In this document: piece after piece, positions 8,371 through 15,153 of the stretch
Layout: every line of letters begins with the position of its first letter
Position numbering within the stretch: the stretch's first letter is position 1
From: Spirosoma panaciterrae DSM 21099
GTDB lineage: Bacteria; Bacteroidota; Bacteroidia; Cytophagales; Spirosomataceae
Assembly (NCBI RefSeq): GCF_000374025.1
Contig: NZ_KB893186.1
Location: 80,366-144,365, forward strand
Direction of reading: 5' to 3'
Length of the DNA: 64,000 nt
Notes under the pieces: model-generated
Told to the model about the DNA's origin: nothing
Database searches by the model: none
What the model saw: the letters and a program-made list of their open reading frames with translations, nothing else
Position numbers and translations under genes: made by a program

Positions 8371-8445
8371 GTGAATGAGTGAATGAGTGAACGAGCGATA
8401 CTTCAGGTAGTTTCGCGCTTTCACTCATTCACTCGTTCGCTCGTT
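8371..8445. repeat. Intercistronic tandem-octamer hairpin (locus A)
   Basis: On the + strand, 8371-8398 is an array built on GAGTGAAT/GAGTGAAC, and 8421-8445 is its complement (TCACTCATTCACTCGTTCGC). The arms flank a 22-nt loop and fill the gap between the SDR stop (8451) and the glycosidase start (8362). In the leftward mRNA the purine-rich arm comes first and the pyrimidine-rich arm ends just before the AUG. Confidence 0.8.
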
Positions 8446-8450
8446 AATTA

Positions 8451-9260
8451 TTAGCCTCCTGTTGCGAATCCTTCAAATACCGTCATGCCCCCATCGATGA
8501 AGATACTGGCTCCTGTGATGTAGTCGGAGAGATCGGAAGCCAAAAAAACGGCCAGATTGCCAATGTCCTGAGGCTGTCCGATCCGGTTATAGGGAATTAA
8601 GGTCATCAGGCTGTTCAACGCCTGTGGTGTTTCCCAGGTGGCCCGGTTGATGGGCGTTTGGATGGCTCCCGGACAGATGCTGTTGACCCGGATTTTTCGG
8701 TCGCCGTATTCCTGTGCCAACGACTGCATAAGCATTTTGATACCGCCCTTCGAGGTTGCATAATTGACATGACCAGCCCAGGGGATCAGCTCATGAACCG
8801 AACTCATGCAGATAATCTTACCCGTTGCAACCGATACTTCAGGTCGGGGGCCGCGACGCAAAAACTCCCGAATGGCTTCACGGGCACATAGGAACTGCCC
8901 GGTCAGGTTCACATTGATCACGGTGTTCCACTGATCAAGGGTCATCTCATGAAATTTGGCATCCCGCTGCAATCCGGCATTATTGATCAGAATATCGACG
9001 GTACCATACGCCGATACGACATCGGCAAACATCTGGATCACCTGGGCCTCCTGACTAACATCGCACTGGGCCACCATCCCTTCGCCCCCGGCGTCAGTAA
9101 TTTCTTTCAGAACCGCATCGGCCGCTGGTTTTGTGGCCTCGACCGGGTAATTAACCACTACTTTAGCCCCGGCGGCAGCCAAGGCTTTGGCAACCCCAGC
9201 TCCAATACCACTGCTGGCCCCCGTAATAATTGCGACCTGTCCTTTTAGTACTTGATCCAT
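8451..9260 (-). CDS. Short-chain dehydrogenase, glucose 1-dehydrogenase-like
   Basis: A 269-residue classical SDR. The nucleotide-binding motif TGASSGIG is at residues 13-20, NNAG at 93-96, catalytic Ser at 153/154, and Y167-x3-K171. The C-terminal FIDGGMTVFEGFATGG resembles NAD(P)-dependent glucose 1-dehydrogenases of the Bacillus type, whose signature YNRIGQPQDIGNLAVFLASD is also present. These soluble tetramers oxidise beta-D-glucose to gluconolactone, though SDR substrate calls from sequence are uncertain. It sits between an alpha-hydroxy-acid oxidase gene upstream and a glycosidase gene downstream on the same strand, so the cluster may release and oxidise a sugar. Confidence 0.85.
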   Translation of the reverse strand: MDQVLKGQVAIITGASSGIGAGVAKALAAAGAKVVVNYPVEATKPAADAVLKEITDAGGEGMVAQCDVSQEAQVIQMFADVVSAYGTVDILINNAGLQRDAKFHEMTLDQWNTVINVNLTGQFLCAREAIREFLRRGPRPEVSVATGKIICMSSVHELIPWAGHVNYATSKGGIKMLMQSLAQEYGDRKIRVNSICPGAIQTPINRATWETPQALNSLMTLIPYNRIGQPQDIGNLAVFLASDLSDYITGASIFIDGGMTVFEGFATGG

Positions 9261-9469
9261 AAATGTATAAACCGTAAATGTTTAGCAAATAGCCATGTCG
9301 TTTAATCACTGTAATCGACATGACCAACTCAGTAACCTGAAACCCCTGACCTGGAAGACAGGTGGCCAAACTACAAACTATCACCGTCCGCTACCAGTTT
9401 GAGAAACTATATTAAATGAATTTAATGTATCGTGTATTTGAGATAGTGCCCATCGAGCGATTCGGCTGC

Positions 9470-10735
9470 TCAGGCTGCTCGAAGACTATCGGGCGCTAAT
9501 TCAGCTACCGACTTATGCCCGCTCAAACAAAGCGTTAGCTCCAGATCGGCGAGTACATGCTGAAGTACGGTTTCAACCCCAGCCTGCCCGCCCAGCGCCA
9601 GCCCGTACACGTAAGGGCGGCCCAGACACACTGCGCGTGCTCCTAACGCGAGAGCCTTCACAACGTCGGCTCCGCCCCGAATTCCGCTATCAAGTAAAAC
9701 GGGCAATCGGCCTTTCACGGCGTCTACGACACCGGGCAACGCTTCGATCGTACTGATGGTCCCATCCACCTGTCGACCTCCGTGATTAGAAACGATAAGG
9801 CCATCCATCCCATAGTCAATGGCTTTGCGGGCATCATCTGGATGTACGATTCCTTTCAGTACGATGGGTAGCCGGGTTTGCTGCCGTAGGAAAGATAGGT
9901 CGTCCCAGGTGATGGTTGGATTGGTATAAATGCTGGAAAACAGTGAGACGGCTCCTATGGCCCGACCTGAACGTAACTTGTCTATAAAAGACCCTCGGGG
10001 ATACCGCCGGATAGCTCCCAAAAGATGCTGTAAGGTAGTTGACGTAATGGAAGGTCGTGTAGTAGCCGGAGACTGCTTGATAAAATCGTCGAGTAACTGC
10101 TGAAAAACAGGGTCAGACGTGTACTGCGCTAAGCCTTTTCCATGCAGGAAGGGCAAGTACCCAAGGGCCAGGTCACGGGTTCGCCATCCCAGCATAGTGG
10201 TATCGAGGGTCAGCACAATGGCCCCGCAGCCACAGGCTTCGGCCCGGTGCACAAAACTGGCGACCAACTCCCGTGAACGGCTCCAGTAGAGCTGAAACCA
10301 ACGCAGATGATCGCCCATAACCGCCGAGCATTCCTCCATGGACACCGACGCCTGATTCGAAAATATAAAGGGGATGCGTAGTTGAGTGGCTGCCTTCGCT
10401 ACCGCCAGATCTGCATCAGGATGGGCCATTTCCAGAACACCAATGGGAGCTAATACGATAGGTGTGGCCAATTTCTGGCCGAACAGTTCAACACTTAAAT
10501 CCGGGTTTTCGACATTCCGAAGCATACGCGGCACCAGTTTCCATCGGTCAAAGCCTTTTCGATTGGCGTGGATAGTCTGCTCATGCCCCGCCCCACCCAT
10601 GATGTACGCAACCGCTTCGGGCGATAGGCGTCGGCTGGCAGCCTGTTCGAGTTGGCTAAAATCAGGGGGGATTGCTGGGGTAATTCCAGCGAAGCCATTC
10701 AGGTAAATTTTGCGCTGCCAGTCGAGTGCTCGCAT
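9470..10735 (-). CDS. FMN-dependent alpha-hydroxy-acid oxidase (lactate 2-monooxygenase-like)
   Basis: 421 residues from the ATG at 10735 (MRALDWQRKIYLNGFAG); an upstream ATG at 10759 would add 8 residues. Residues below are counted from 10759. FMN-enzyme motifs are all present: YIMGGAGHE (52-60), VLAPIGV (102-108), QLYW with active-site Tyr158, LTLDT with D186, LKGI with the FMN-contacting Lys302, SNHGGRQ (324-330, catalytic His and Arg) and DSGIRGGADV (357-366). The APIGV segment and extra loop around 200-260 point to the lactate 2-monooxygenase branch rather than glycolate oxidase. It oxidises a 2-hydroxy acid using O2 or a quinone. It leads the leftward group with SDR and glycosidase genes, though 209 bp separate it from the SDR gene. 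Confidence 0.85.
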   Translation of the reverse strand: MRALDWQRKIYLNGFAGITPAIPPDFSQLEQAASRRLSPEAVAYIMGGAGHEQTIHANRKGFDRWKLVPRMLRNVENPDLSVELFGQKLATPIVLAPIGVLEMAHPDADLAVAKAATQLRIPFIFSNQASVSMEECSAVMGDHLRWFQLYWSRSRELVASFVHRAEACGCGAIVLTLDTTMLGWRTRDLALGYLPFLHGKGLAQYTSDPVFQQLLDDFIKQSPATTRPSITSTTLQHLLGAIRRYPRGSFIDKLRSGRAIGAVSLFSSIYTNPTITWDDLSFLRQQTRLPIVLKGIVHPDDARKAIDYGMDGLIVSNHGGRQVDGTISTIEALPGVVDAVKGRLPVLLDSGIRGGADVVKALALGARAVCLGRPYVYGLALGGQAGVETVLQHVLADLELTLCLSGHKSVAELAPDSLRAA

Positions 10736-10759
10736 GGTTCCTAGAGATAAGTTGAACAT

Positions 10760-11166
10760 AAATACAGCCTTTTCCCGAAAAGGTCAACCCACTGGCTCTA
10801 ACCCAGGCATGGCTATTCAATTAAAAAAATGTACTTTTTTAATAGCAACTTTTAATACGAGTTACCTAACCGATATGAAATCAGAATCTTAAAAAAATAC
10901 CAAAAATCACAAAATGGTACTATTTAGCTAAAAAGTAGGTTCATAAACGCCGAAAGTCCTATTCTTTAGAAATATTAGAAAAATACAATTTATACGTAAT
11001 TACAAGGGACTTGTTGTACTTTTCCAACAATCACCCCATTTAACAAATAGCGATTTGTACAAAATAAAGAATATTCACCGAAATAGAACTGTATACGCCC
11101 ACACCTATTGCATTAAACCCAGTTGACACCCCAATTTTGTAACGGTTAAAACAAAATTTCAAACCA
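10760..11166. other. Long AT-rich intergenic region between divergent genes
   Basis: About 400 bp without a credible gene. It is AT-rich (for example the 10820-10990 stretch) and must hold promoters for both the oxidase and the small secreted protein. Only a weak promoter-like pair near 11108-11139 was recognised; no strong hairpin was seen. Confidence 0.6.
11108..11139 (+). promoter_or_regulatory. Possible Bacteroidota promoter for the small secreted protein
   Basis: TTG at 11108-11110, a 21-bp spacer, then CAATTTTG at 11132-11139, which matches the -7 element TANNTTTG at 7 of 8 assigned positions with spacing in range. It ends 27 bp before the ATG. The mismatch at the first T keeps confidence low. 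Confidence 0.35.
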
Positions 11167-11772
11167 ATGAAAAAGTTCCGTTTATCAATTGCTGTACTCT
11201 TGTCAGTATGGAGTCTGGCAGGCATGGGAGATGTCAAAGCCGACAATGGTTCAGGAATGGGTGGTGTGAAAGTTGAGAAGTCCGAACAAAAGAAAGTACG
11301 TGTATATACAAAGCCTGGCGCTTCTGTTGACGTGGCCATCATCGATGCCGACGGCAACGTGTTGTACCAGGGTTTCATCGCTAAAAACGCTAAAGGTGCT
11401 ACTTCGTTCAACCTGAACAACCTTCCCGATGGTCAGTATTATCTGACAGCCGGTAACAACGCCTGGTGGATGTCGCAGGGAATTACGATCAAATCGAACG
11501 CACTTTCGGTTGATGAGCGTAGCCTGAAACAAGTTGCTGAGCCAATCCTGACAGCTTACGAAAAAAACAAGTTTGAGGTCGTTCTGCCAGCCAAAAATGT
11601 AGAGGCCGCTTCAGTAGCTATTTACGACACGCAAAACGTTCTGGTTCAGACGGATTCGTTCAAAGGTGAAAGCCGCCGATTCGATTTGTCAAGCCTTCCC
11701 GATGGTGCTTATACGTTCGTGGTAGGCCCCAGTCAGAAGCAGTTTATTACTCGTGTTGATGTTCGGCACTAA
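11167..11772 (+). CDS. Small secreted protein with two tandem beta-sandwich repeats
   Basis: A 201-residue protein with a signal peptide (MKKFRLSIAVLLSVWSLAG, cleavage probably near DVKADN, residues 22-27). The mature part has two similar halves: residues about 40-115 contain SFNLNNLPDGQYYLTAG and about 120-200 contain FDLSSLPDGAYTFVVG, each preceded by a VxIxDxxxxVLxQ strand. The LPDGxY motif after a serine- or threonine-rich strand resembles the T9SS type-A sorting domain fold, but here both copies make up the whole protein and the extreme C-terminus (FITRVDVRH) is not a clear sorting signal. Probably a periplasmic or surface protein. Function is not recognised. It is monocistronic, ending at a textbook terminator. 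Confidence 0.75.
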   Translation: MKKFRLSIAVLLSVWSLAGMGDVKADNGSGMGGVKVEKSEQKKVRVYTKPGASVDVAIIDADGNVLYQGFIAKNAKGATSFNLNNLPDGQYYLTAGNNAWWMSQGITIKSNALSVDERSLKQVAEPILTAYEKNKFEVVLPAKNVEAASVAIYDTQNVLVQTDSFKGESRRFDLSSLPDGAYTFVVGPSQKQFITRVDVRH

Positions 11773-11871
11773 GCTGTTCTCTTCACTTTATTGACCCACC
11801 CCGGTCAGTTCACTACAATCTCAACTTTACGGCCAGTCTTTTCGGACAAGCCTGACCGCATTACCGATTCC

Positions 11872-11903
11872 GCCCGCTGCCTCACTGGTAGCGGGCTTTT
11901 TTT
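11872..11903 (+). terminator. Rho-independent terminator
   Basis: Stem GCCCGCTGCC / GGTAGCGGGC (11872-11881 / 11887-11896, one wobble), 5-nt loop, followed by seven T residues (11897-11903). It lies 100 bp after the secreted-protein stop. Confidence 0.9.
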
Positions 11904-12185
11904 ATATCCAGACTAGTCCAGGCTGGTAGATTAAGTCCCGACAAATAGTCCAGCCTGGTTGATACACCGGGTTATCAGCGGCAAAGAAAAATTGACCGGA
12001 GAGTAAGCGAATCGACCGAAGGCTAAGCCTGACAGGCTGATTCAGGTAGTTGCCAGTACCTTGCAGCCAACAGTTTCGTCGGTACCTGTCGGGTTTGAAG
12101 CGAAAAAAATTAAACGAAAGGCCCGACAGCTGCCTAACCACCAACCGGAACTTTCGCCTTTCAAGCTTATTAACTAAACGTACTG
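11904..12185. other. Non-coding stretch upstream of the GH108 gene
   Basis: No convincing gene. It contains a 9-bp inverted repeat, CCAGGCTGG (11918-11926) and CCAGCCTGG (11950-11958), each preceded by TAGT. The rest is featureless and presumably carries the muramidase promoter. Confidence 0.5.
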
Positions 12186-12764
12186 ATGGCCGCTTTTGAT
12201 AAAGCCTACTCCCTCACCTTAAAAATTGAAGCCGGATACGCCAATGATCCAGACGATCCTGGTGGAGAAACGTTTGGAGGAATTTCCCGAATTGCCAACA
12301 GCGATTGGCCGGGCTGGGTGCTTATCGACCAGATCAAGAAGACCGCCAAACGTACTGACTATGATAAGGTGATGTTTGCCCATGCTGAACTGATGCGTTT
12401 GGTTCGATCGGTCTACAAAGCCCGGTACTGGGATGTTAACCGACTGGATTTCATCACCAATCAGGCTATTGCGAATGAGCTGTTTGATACCAGTGTCAAC
12501 ATGGGTATTACGGTGGGAGCTCAGTTTCTCCAACGAGCCTTGAACGTACTGAATCAGAATCAGCAGCTTTATCCCGACATTGCTGTTGACGGAGTGGTAG
12601 GGCCGCAAACGGTTATGCTTACGAATGCACATCCATATCCCGCGCTGATCCTAAAGGTGCTTAACATTTTGCAGGGGTATCGCTACATTGATCTGGCGGA
12701 GAAGGCTCCTGTCCAGGAAAAATACATGCGGGGCTGGCTGTCCAGAGTAGCGATCCAGAATTGA
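12186..12764 (+). CDS. GH108 family N-acetylmuramidase-like endolysin
   Basis: A 192-residue protein. The N-terminal motif KIEAGYANDPDDPGGETFGG (catalytic Glu at residue 15 in E-x-GY) is diagnostic of glycoside hydrolase family 108. From about residue 80 a predicted peptidoglycan-binding domain of type 3 follows (YWDVNRLDFITNQAIANE, then DGVVGPQT). GH108 enzymes cleave peptidoglycan glycan chains and are often phage or phage-derived lysins. No signal peptide is visible, so export would need a holin or another route, and no phage genes flank it. It may be a domesticated lysin. It converges on uvsE with an 80-bp gap. Confidence 0.88.
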   Translation: MAAFDKAYSLTLKIEAGYANDPDDPGGETFGGISRIANSDWPGWVLIDQIKKTAKRTDYDKVMFAHAELMRLVRSVYKARYWDVNRLDFITNQAIANELFDTSVNMGITVGAQFLQRALNVLNQNQQLYPDIAVDGVVGPQTVMLTNAHPYPALILKVLNILQGYRYIDLAEKAPVQEKYMRGWLSRVAIQN

Positions 12765-12843
12765 CTAGCCAGGCCTCCATCCAGCGTTAAAAAACTGAAT
12801 AACAGAAACTTAAATAGCGTATCCATCCGTACGATTACACTTT

Positions 12844-13746
12844 TCACCTAAAATATAGCCCTCCGTTTCTCAACTTCATAAGCGCCTTTTCTTTCATCTT
12901 GCATTCATAGACGATGTCCACTTCTTTTCCGTAGGTATTCGGGATTGAATACAGCCAATCGGCATGAGCCTCTCGTCGGGCTTTGGGCTCTTCATACTGC
13001 TGCCGGGAGTCGGAATAATGAAAAACGGGGCGCACATCCCAGGTGTTGTAGGCCGTCAGAAATGCTTCCGCTTCTGTCTGCGTTCCGGGGTTCAGTGAAT
13101 GATGAAAATAGTCGAACACAATCGGGATACCCGTTTGCTCGTAGACCGACACCAGATCAGCAACGGTATATAGACTTACCCGATCATCATTTTCGACGGT
13201 CAGGCGGGCGCGTACGTTTTGGGAAAGCAACTGAAAATTCTGAGCAAATCGGCCTAATGTAGCCAGTTTGTCGCCATAGGTTCCCCCTACGTGAATGTTG
13301 ATCTTATTCCAATGCGACGGTACGAGTCCCATCAGATCAAAAATTTCGGACTGATACTCCAGATCCACTATTGTATTTGCCAGTACACTCCCTTCTCCTG
13401 CCAGCTTATTGAACGGCCCCGGATGCATCGTTAGCCGAATCGGGCGACTGCCGATTTCTTCGAGTGTAGCCCGAATCTCCGGGAAATCGGGGAGGCTGGT
13501 CATGCGGTATTCTGAGGCCCAGGGAAACAAATCCGACGAAATGCGAAACAACCGAATCTCATTTTTCAGATTCCAGTCTACGATTTTGAGCAGGTCCTGA
13601 ACGTTTTTTAACGCCAGTTCGGAGGCATAGGCAATCCCCCGCTGGGTGAAGGTTTTTTTGACCATTCCCCGATTGGTGGTGATCTTTTCCGCCTGTAAAC
13701 TCAGATTGATACAGGCGTACCCAACGGTATGTGCTATTCCATTCAT
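12844..13746 (-). CDS. uvsE: UV DNA damage endonuclease (UVDE/UvsE)
   Basis: A 300-residue TIM-barrel protein with the UvsE opening HTVGYACINLSLQAEKITTN and RISSDLFPWASEYRM (residues 69-83), then LTMHPGPFNKL, NIHVGGTYGDK, LTVENDDRVSLYTVADLVS, PIVFDYFHHSLNPG and HADWLYSIP. The His, Glu and Asp residues in MHPG, HVGG, ENDD and DYFHH are the expected metal ligands. The enzyme nicks DNA 5' to cyclobutane dimers and 6-4 photoproducts, a nucleotide-excision-independent UV repair route. The ATG lies at the end of a perfect 22-bp palindrome (13744-13765), so translation or transcription may be controlled there. A spore-photoproduct-lyase-like gene is 27 kb away. Confidence 0.92.
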   Translation of the reverse strand: MNGIAHTVGYACINLSLQAEKITTNRGMVKKTFTQRGIAYASELALKNVQDLLKIVDWNLKNEIRLFRISSDLFPWASEYRMTSLPDFPEIRATLEEIGSRPIRLTMHPGPFNKLAGEGSVLANTIVDLEYQSEIFDLMGLVPSHWNKINIHVGGTYGDKLATLGRFAQNFQLLSQNVRARLTVENDDRVSLYTVADLVSVYEQTGIPIVFDYFHHSLNPGTQTEAEAFLTAYNTWDVRPVFHYSDSRQQYEEPKARREAHADWLYSIPNTYGKEVDIVYECKMKEKALMKLRNGGLYFR

Positions 13747-13765
13747 AATCCGTTAACGGATTATG
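13744..13765. promoter_or_regulatory. 22-bp perfect palindrome ending at the uvsE start codon
   Basis: The two strands read identically over 22 bp, with arms CATAATCCGTT / AACGGATTATG and centre GTTAAC. The leftmost CAT is the uvsE start codon on the minus strand. As RNA it would form a hairpin trapping the AUG; as DNA it could be a repressor site. Confidence 0.6.
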
Positions 13766-13882
13766 TAGTGTTCGGGTTTAACCAAAGTGAAACGGGAGGT
13801 TGAATCTCGTTTATTTTGACCGTTCGTTCAAAAGTTAGGCTATAGTGCAGGGTCGTGTTTTATCTTAACCTGGCAAGTCAAT

Positions 13883-14314
13883 TTGATTTGCATCGTAATG
13901 AGCCGATTCTTACTGAATCTGTTTATGGAAGACTTTACACCCAACCAAATCCTTGACATCACGCGTGGATACTGCGCTATGGCCCGTGCGTTGAATGAAT
14001 ACCAGGTACTCCACTGGCCCGAATTGTCACATGAGCAGCAGCTCGACCTCAACGCCTATCAAAATAGTCTGCTGAACCGATCTCAGGATTTGCAGAGTCA
14101 TACGGCCCGCCCTGCTTTTACGAATGCAATTGCTATGGCGAACCAAATTCTGGAAGCCACCACAGAAGCCCAAACCAGTCTGGCGCGCATCGGCGATCCC
14201 GTAGTTGCCCTGAATGTCGGGGCTATAACCGTAGCTTTGGCGGCCTATGTAGCCCGCGCTAACCTACGAGGTATTCAAACCGCACTTCGTGAACTGGAAG
14301 ACTTAGTGAAGTAA
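13883..14314 (+). CDS. Hypothetical protein, helical, family not recognised
   Basis: Up to 143 residues; the ATG at 13925 (MEDFTPNQILDITRGYCAMA) is a plausible alternative start, because the first 14 residues (MICIVMSRFLLNLF) look unlike the rest. Composition is rich in Ala, Leu, Gln and Asn, suggesting a four-helix bundle. The segment ALNVGAITVALAAYVARA (about 110-128) is weakly hydrophobic but short for a membrane span. No catalytic motif is visible. It stands alone between uvsE (divergent) and the convergent FKBP gene, and ends at a perfect 56-bp palindrome. No function is proposed. Confidence 0.6.
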   Translation: MICIVMSRFLLNLFMEDFTPNQILDITRGYCAMARALNEYQVLHWPELSHEQQLDLNAYQNSLLNRSQDLQSHTARPAFTNAIAMANQILEATTEAQTSLARIGDPVVALNVGAITVALAAYVARANLRGIQTALRELEDLVK

Positions 14315-14412
14315 ATGCGTTGCGAAAAGAACGGATTCCAACGTCCACTTTTTACCCCATCCGGTGGCTGATCAGCCGTTCGGTACCGAAGCCGCCCTAT
14401 TTTAGTGGAGTG

Positions 14413-14468
14413 TTACCAAACAGCGGCAGGAACCCGATTCGAATCGGGTTCCTGCCGCTGTTTGGTAA
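14413..14468. terminator. Perfect 56-bp palindrome between convergent genes
   Basis: Arms 14413-14440 and 14441-14468 are exact 28-bp reverse complements with no spacer; the centre is GATTCGAATC. It lies 98 bp after the hypothetical gene stop and 29 bp before the FKBP stop, so it probably terminates both transcripts. It would extrude as a cruciform. No U-tract on either side. Confidence 0.75.
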
Positions 14469-14497
14469 ACGAATCAACCGTACGTTCGTCGATTTAC

Positions 14498-14950
14498 CTA
14501 CAAAATTAAGCCAGAGGGGGACTTGACGCCGACGAGTTCGATTTCGAAAGTCAGATCATGACCAGCCAGAGGATGGTTTGCATCCAAAGTGACGTTCGTA
14601 TCGGTGAGTTTACGAACAATGACCGGAATGGGCCGGGGATTCCCGTCCTCATGCATATTCAGGGTCATCCCTTCTTCAAGTGGAATATCGTCGGGAATAT
14701 CCGTGCGGTTCAGCGTAAAAATCATTTCTTCGTTCGCTGCGCCATACGCATCTTCGACGGGTATGTTAATCGTTTTCTTTTCGCCCTGGTTCATGCCGGC
14801 AACGCCTTCGTCGAAGCCTTTAATCACCTGGCCACTGCCCACCGTAAATTCAAGGGGGGTTCGTCCTGCCGACGAATCGAAAATCGTTCCATCAGCTAAC
14901 GTGCCAGTATAATGAACCTGAACAGTGTCGCCAGATTTTGCTTGTGCCAT
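14498..14950 (-). CDS. FKBP-type peptidyl-prolyl isomerase, SlyD-like
   Basis: A 150-residue cytoplasmic protein. The FKBP domain begins GDTVQVHYTGTLADGTIFDSS and includes VIKGFDEGVAGMNQGEKKTI. The insert-in-flap chaperone segment spans about residues 70-122. The closing DANHPLAGHDLTFEIEL (123-139) is the SlyD signature. It lacks the long His-rich metal-binding tail of E. coli SlyD, ending instead in KSPSGLIL. It catalyses prolyl cis-trans isomerisation and holds unfolded chains. It is a single gene; the 200 bp upstream hold a long-loop inverted repeat belonging to the next gene's 3' end. Confidence 0.92.
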   Translation of the reverse strand: MAQAKSGDTVQVHYTGTLADGTIFDSSAGRTPLEFTVGSGQVIKGFDEGVAGMNQGEKKTINIPVEDAYGAANEEMIFTLNRTDIPDDIPLEEGMTLNMHEDGNPRPIPVIVRKLTDTNVTLDANHPLAGHDLTFEIELVGVKSPSGLIL

Positions 14951-15058
14951 GATACAAATGGTTTGTTGTAATAATGCTACAAAAATACCGGAACTTCCGG
15001 CATGCGTTTACTTCATCACTAATTTTTAGCAACTCGCCAGACGATCGGAAAGTTTAAA

Positions 15059-15143
15059 AACAGGCTGAGGGTCATCACTTAAAAAACGCAGCTGCCTGAT
15101 TTTAAGACCACTACACCTTTTAAACAATGACCCTCAGCTTGTT
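15059..15143 (-). terminator. Long-loop inverted repeat downstream of the sugar-dehydrogenase gene
   Basis: Arms 15059-15075 and 15127-15143 (core GCTGAGGGTCAT / ATGACCCTCAGC) pair over 17 bp with one wobble around a 51-nt loop. The right arm starts 11 bp after the stop of the leftward gene. A T-run on the minus strand follows (complement of the A-run at 15055-15060). Confidence 0.5.
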
Positions 15144-15153
15144 ATGTATCAAT

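Noticed and set aside
8371..8445. CRISPR array reading of the tandem repeats
   Set aside because: Units are 7-8 bases without spacers and form inverted arms; no cas gene is present.
11902..12144. 80-residue leftward frame upstream of the muramidase gene
   Set aside because: It begins at no credible start context, contains the CCAGGCTGG inverted repeat and has atypical composition; treated as non-coding.
12186..12764. Prophage or lysis cassette around the GH108 gene
   Set aside because: No holin, tail, integrase or terminase genes are near; flanks are housekeeping-type genes, so it was annotated as a lone lysin-like gene.
14320..14526. 68-residue rightward frame after the hypothetical gene
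   Set aside because: It runs through the perfect 56-bp palindrome and into the FKBP gene; the peptide mirrors the palindrome and has no family features.
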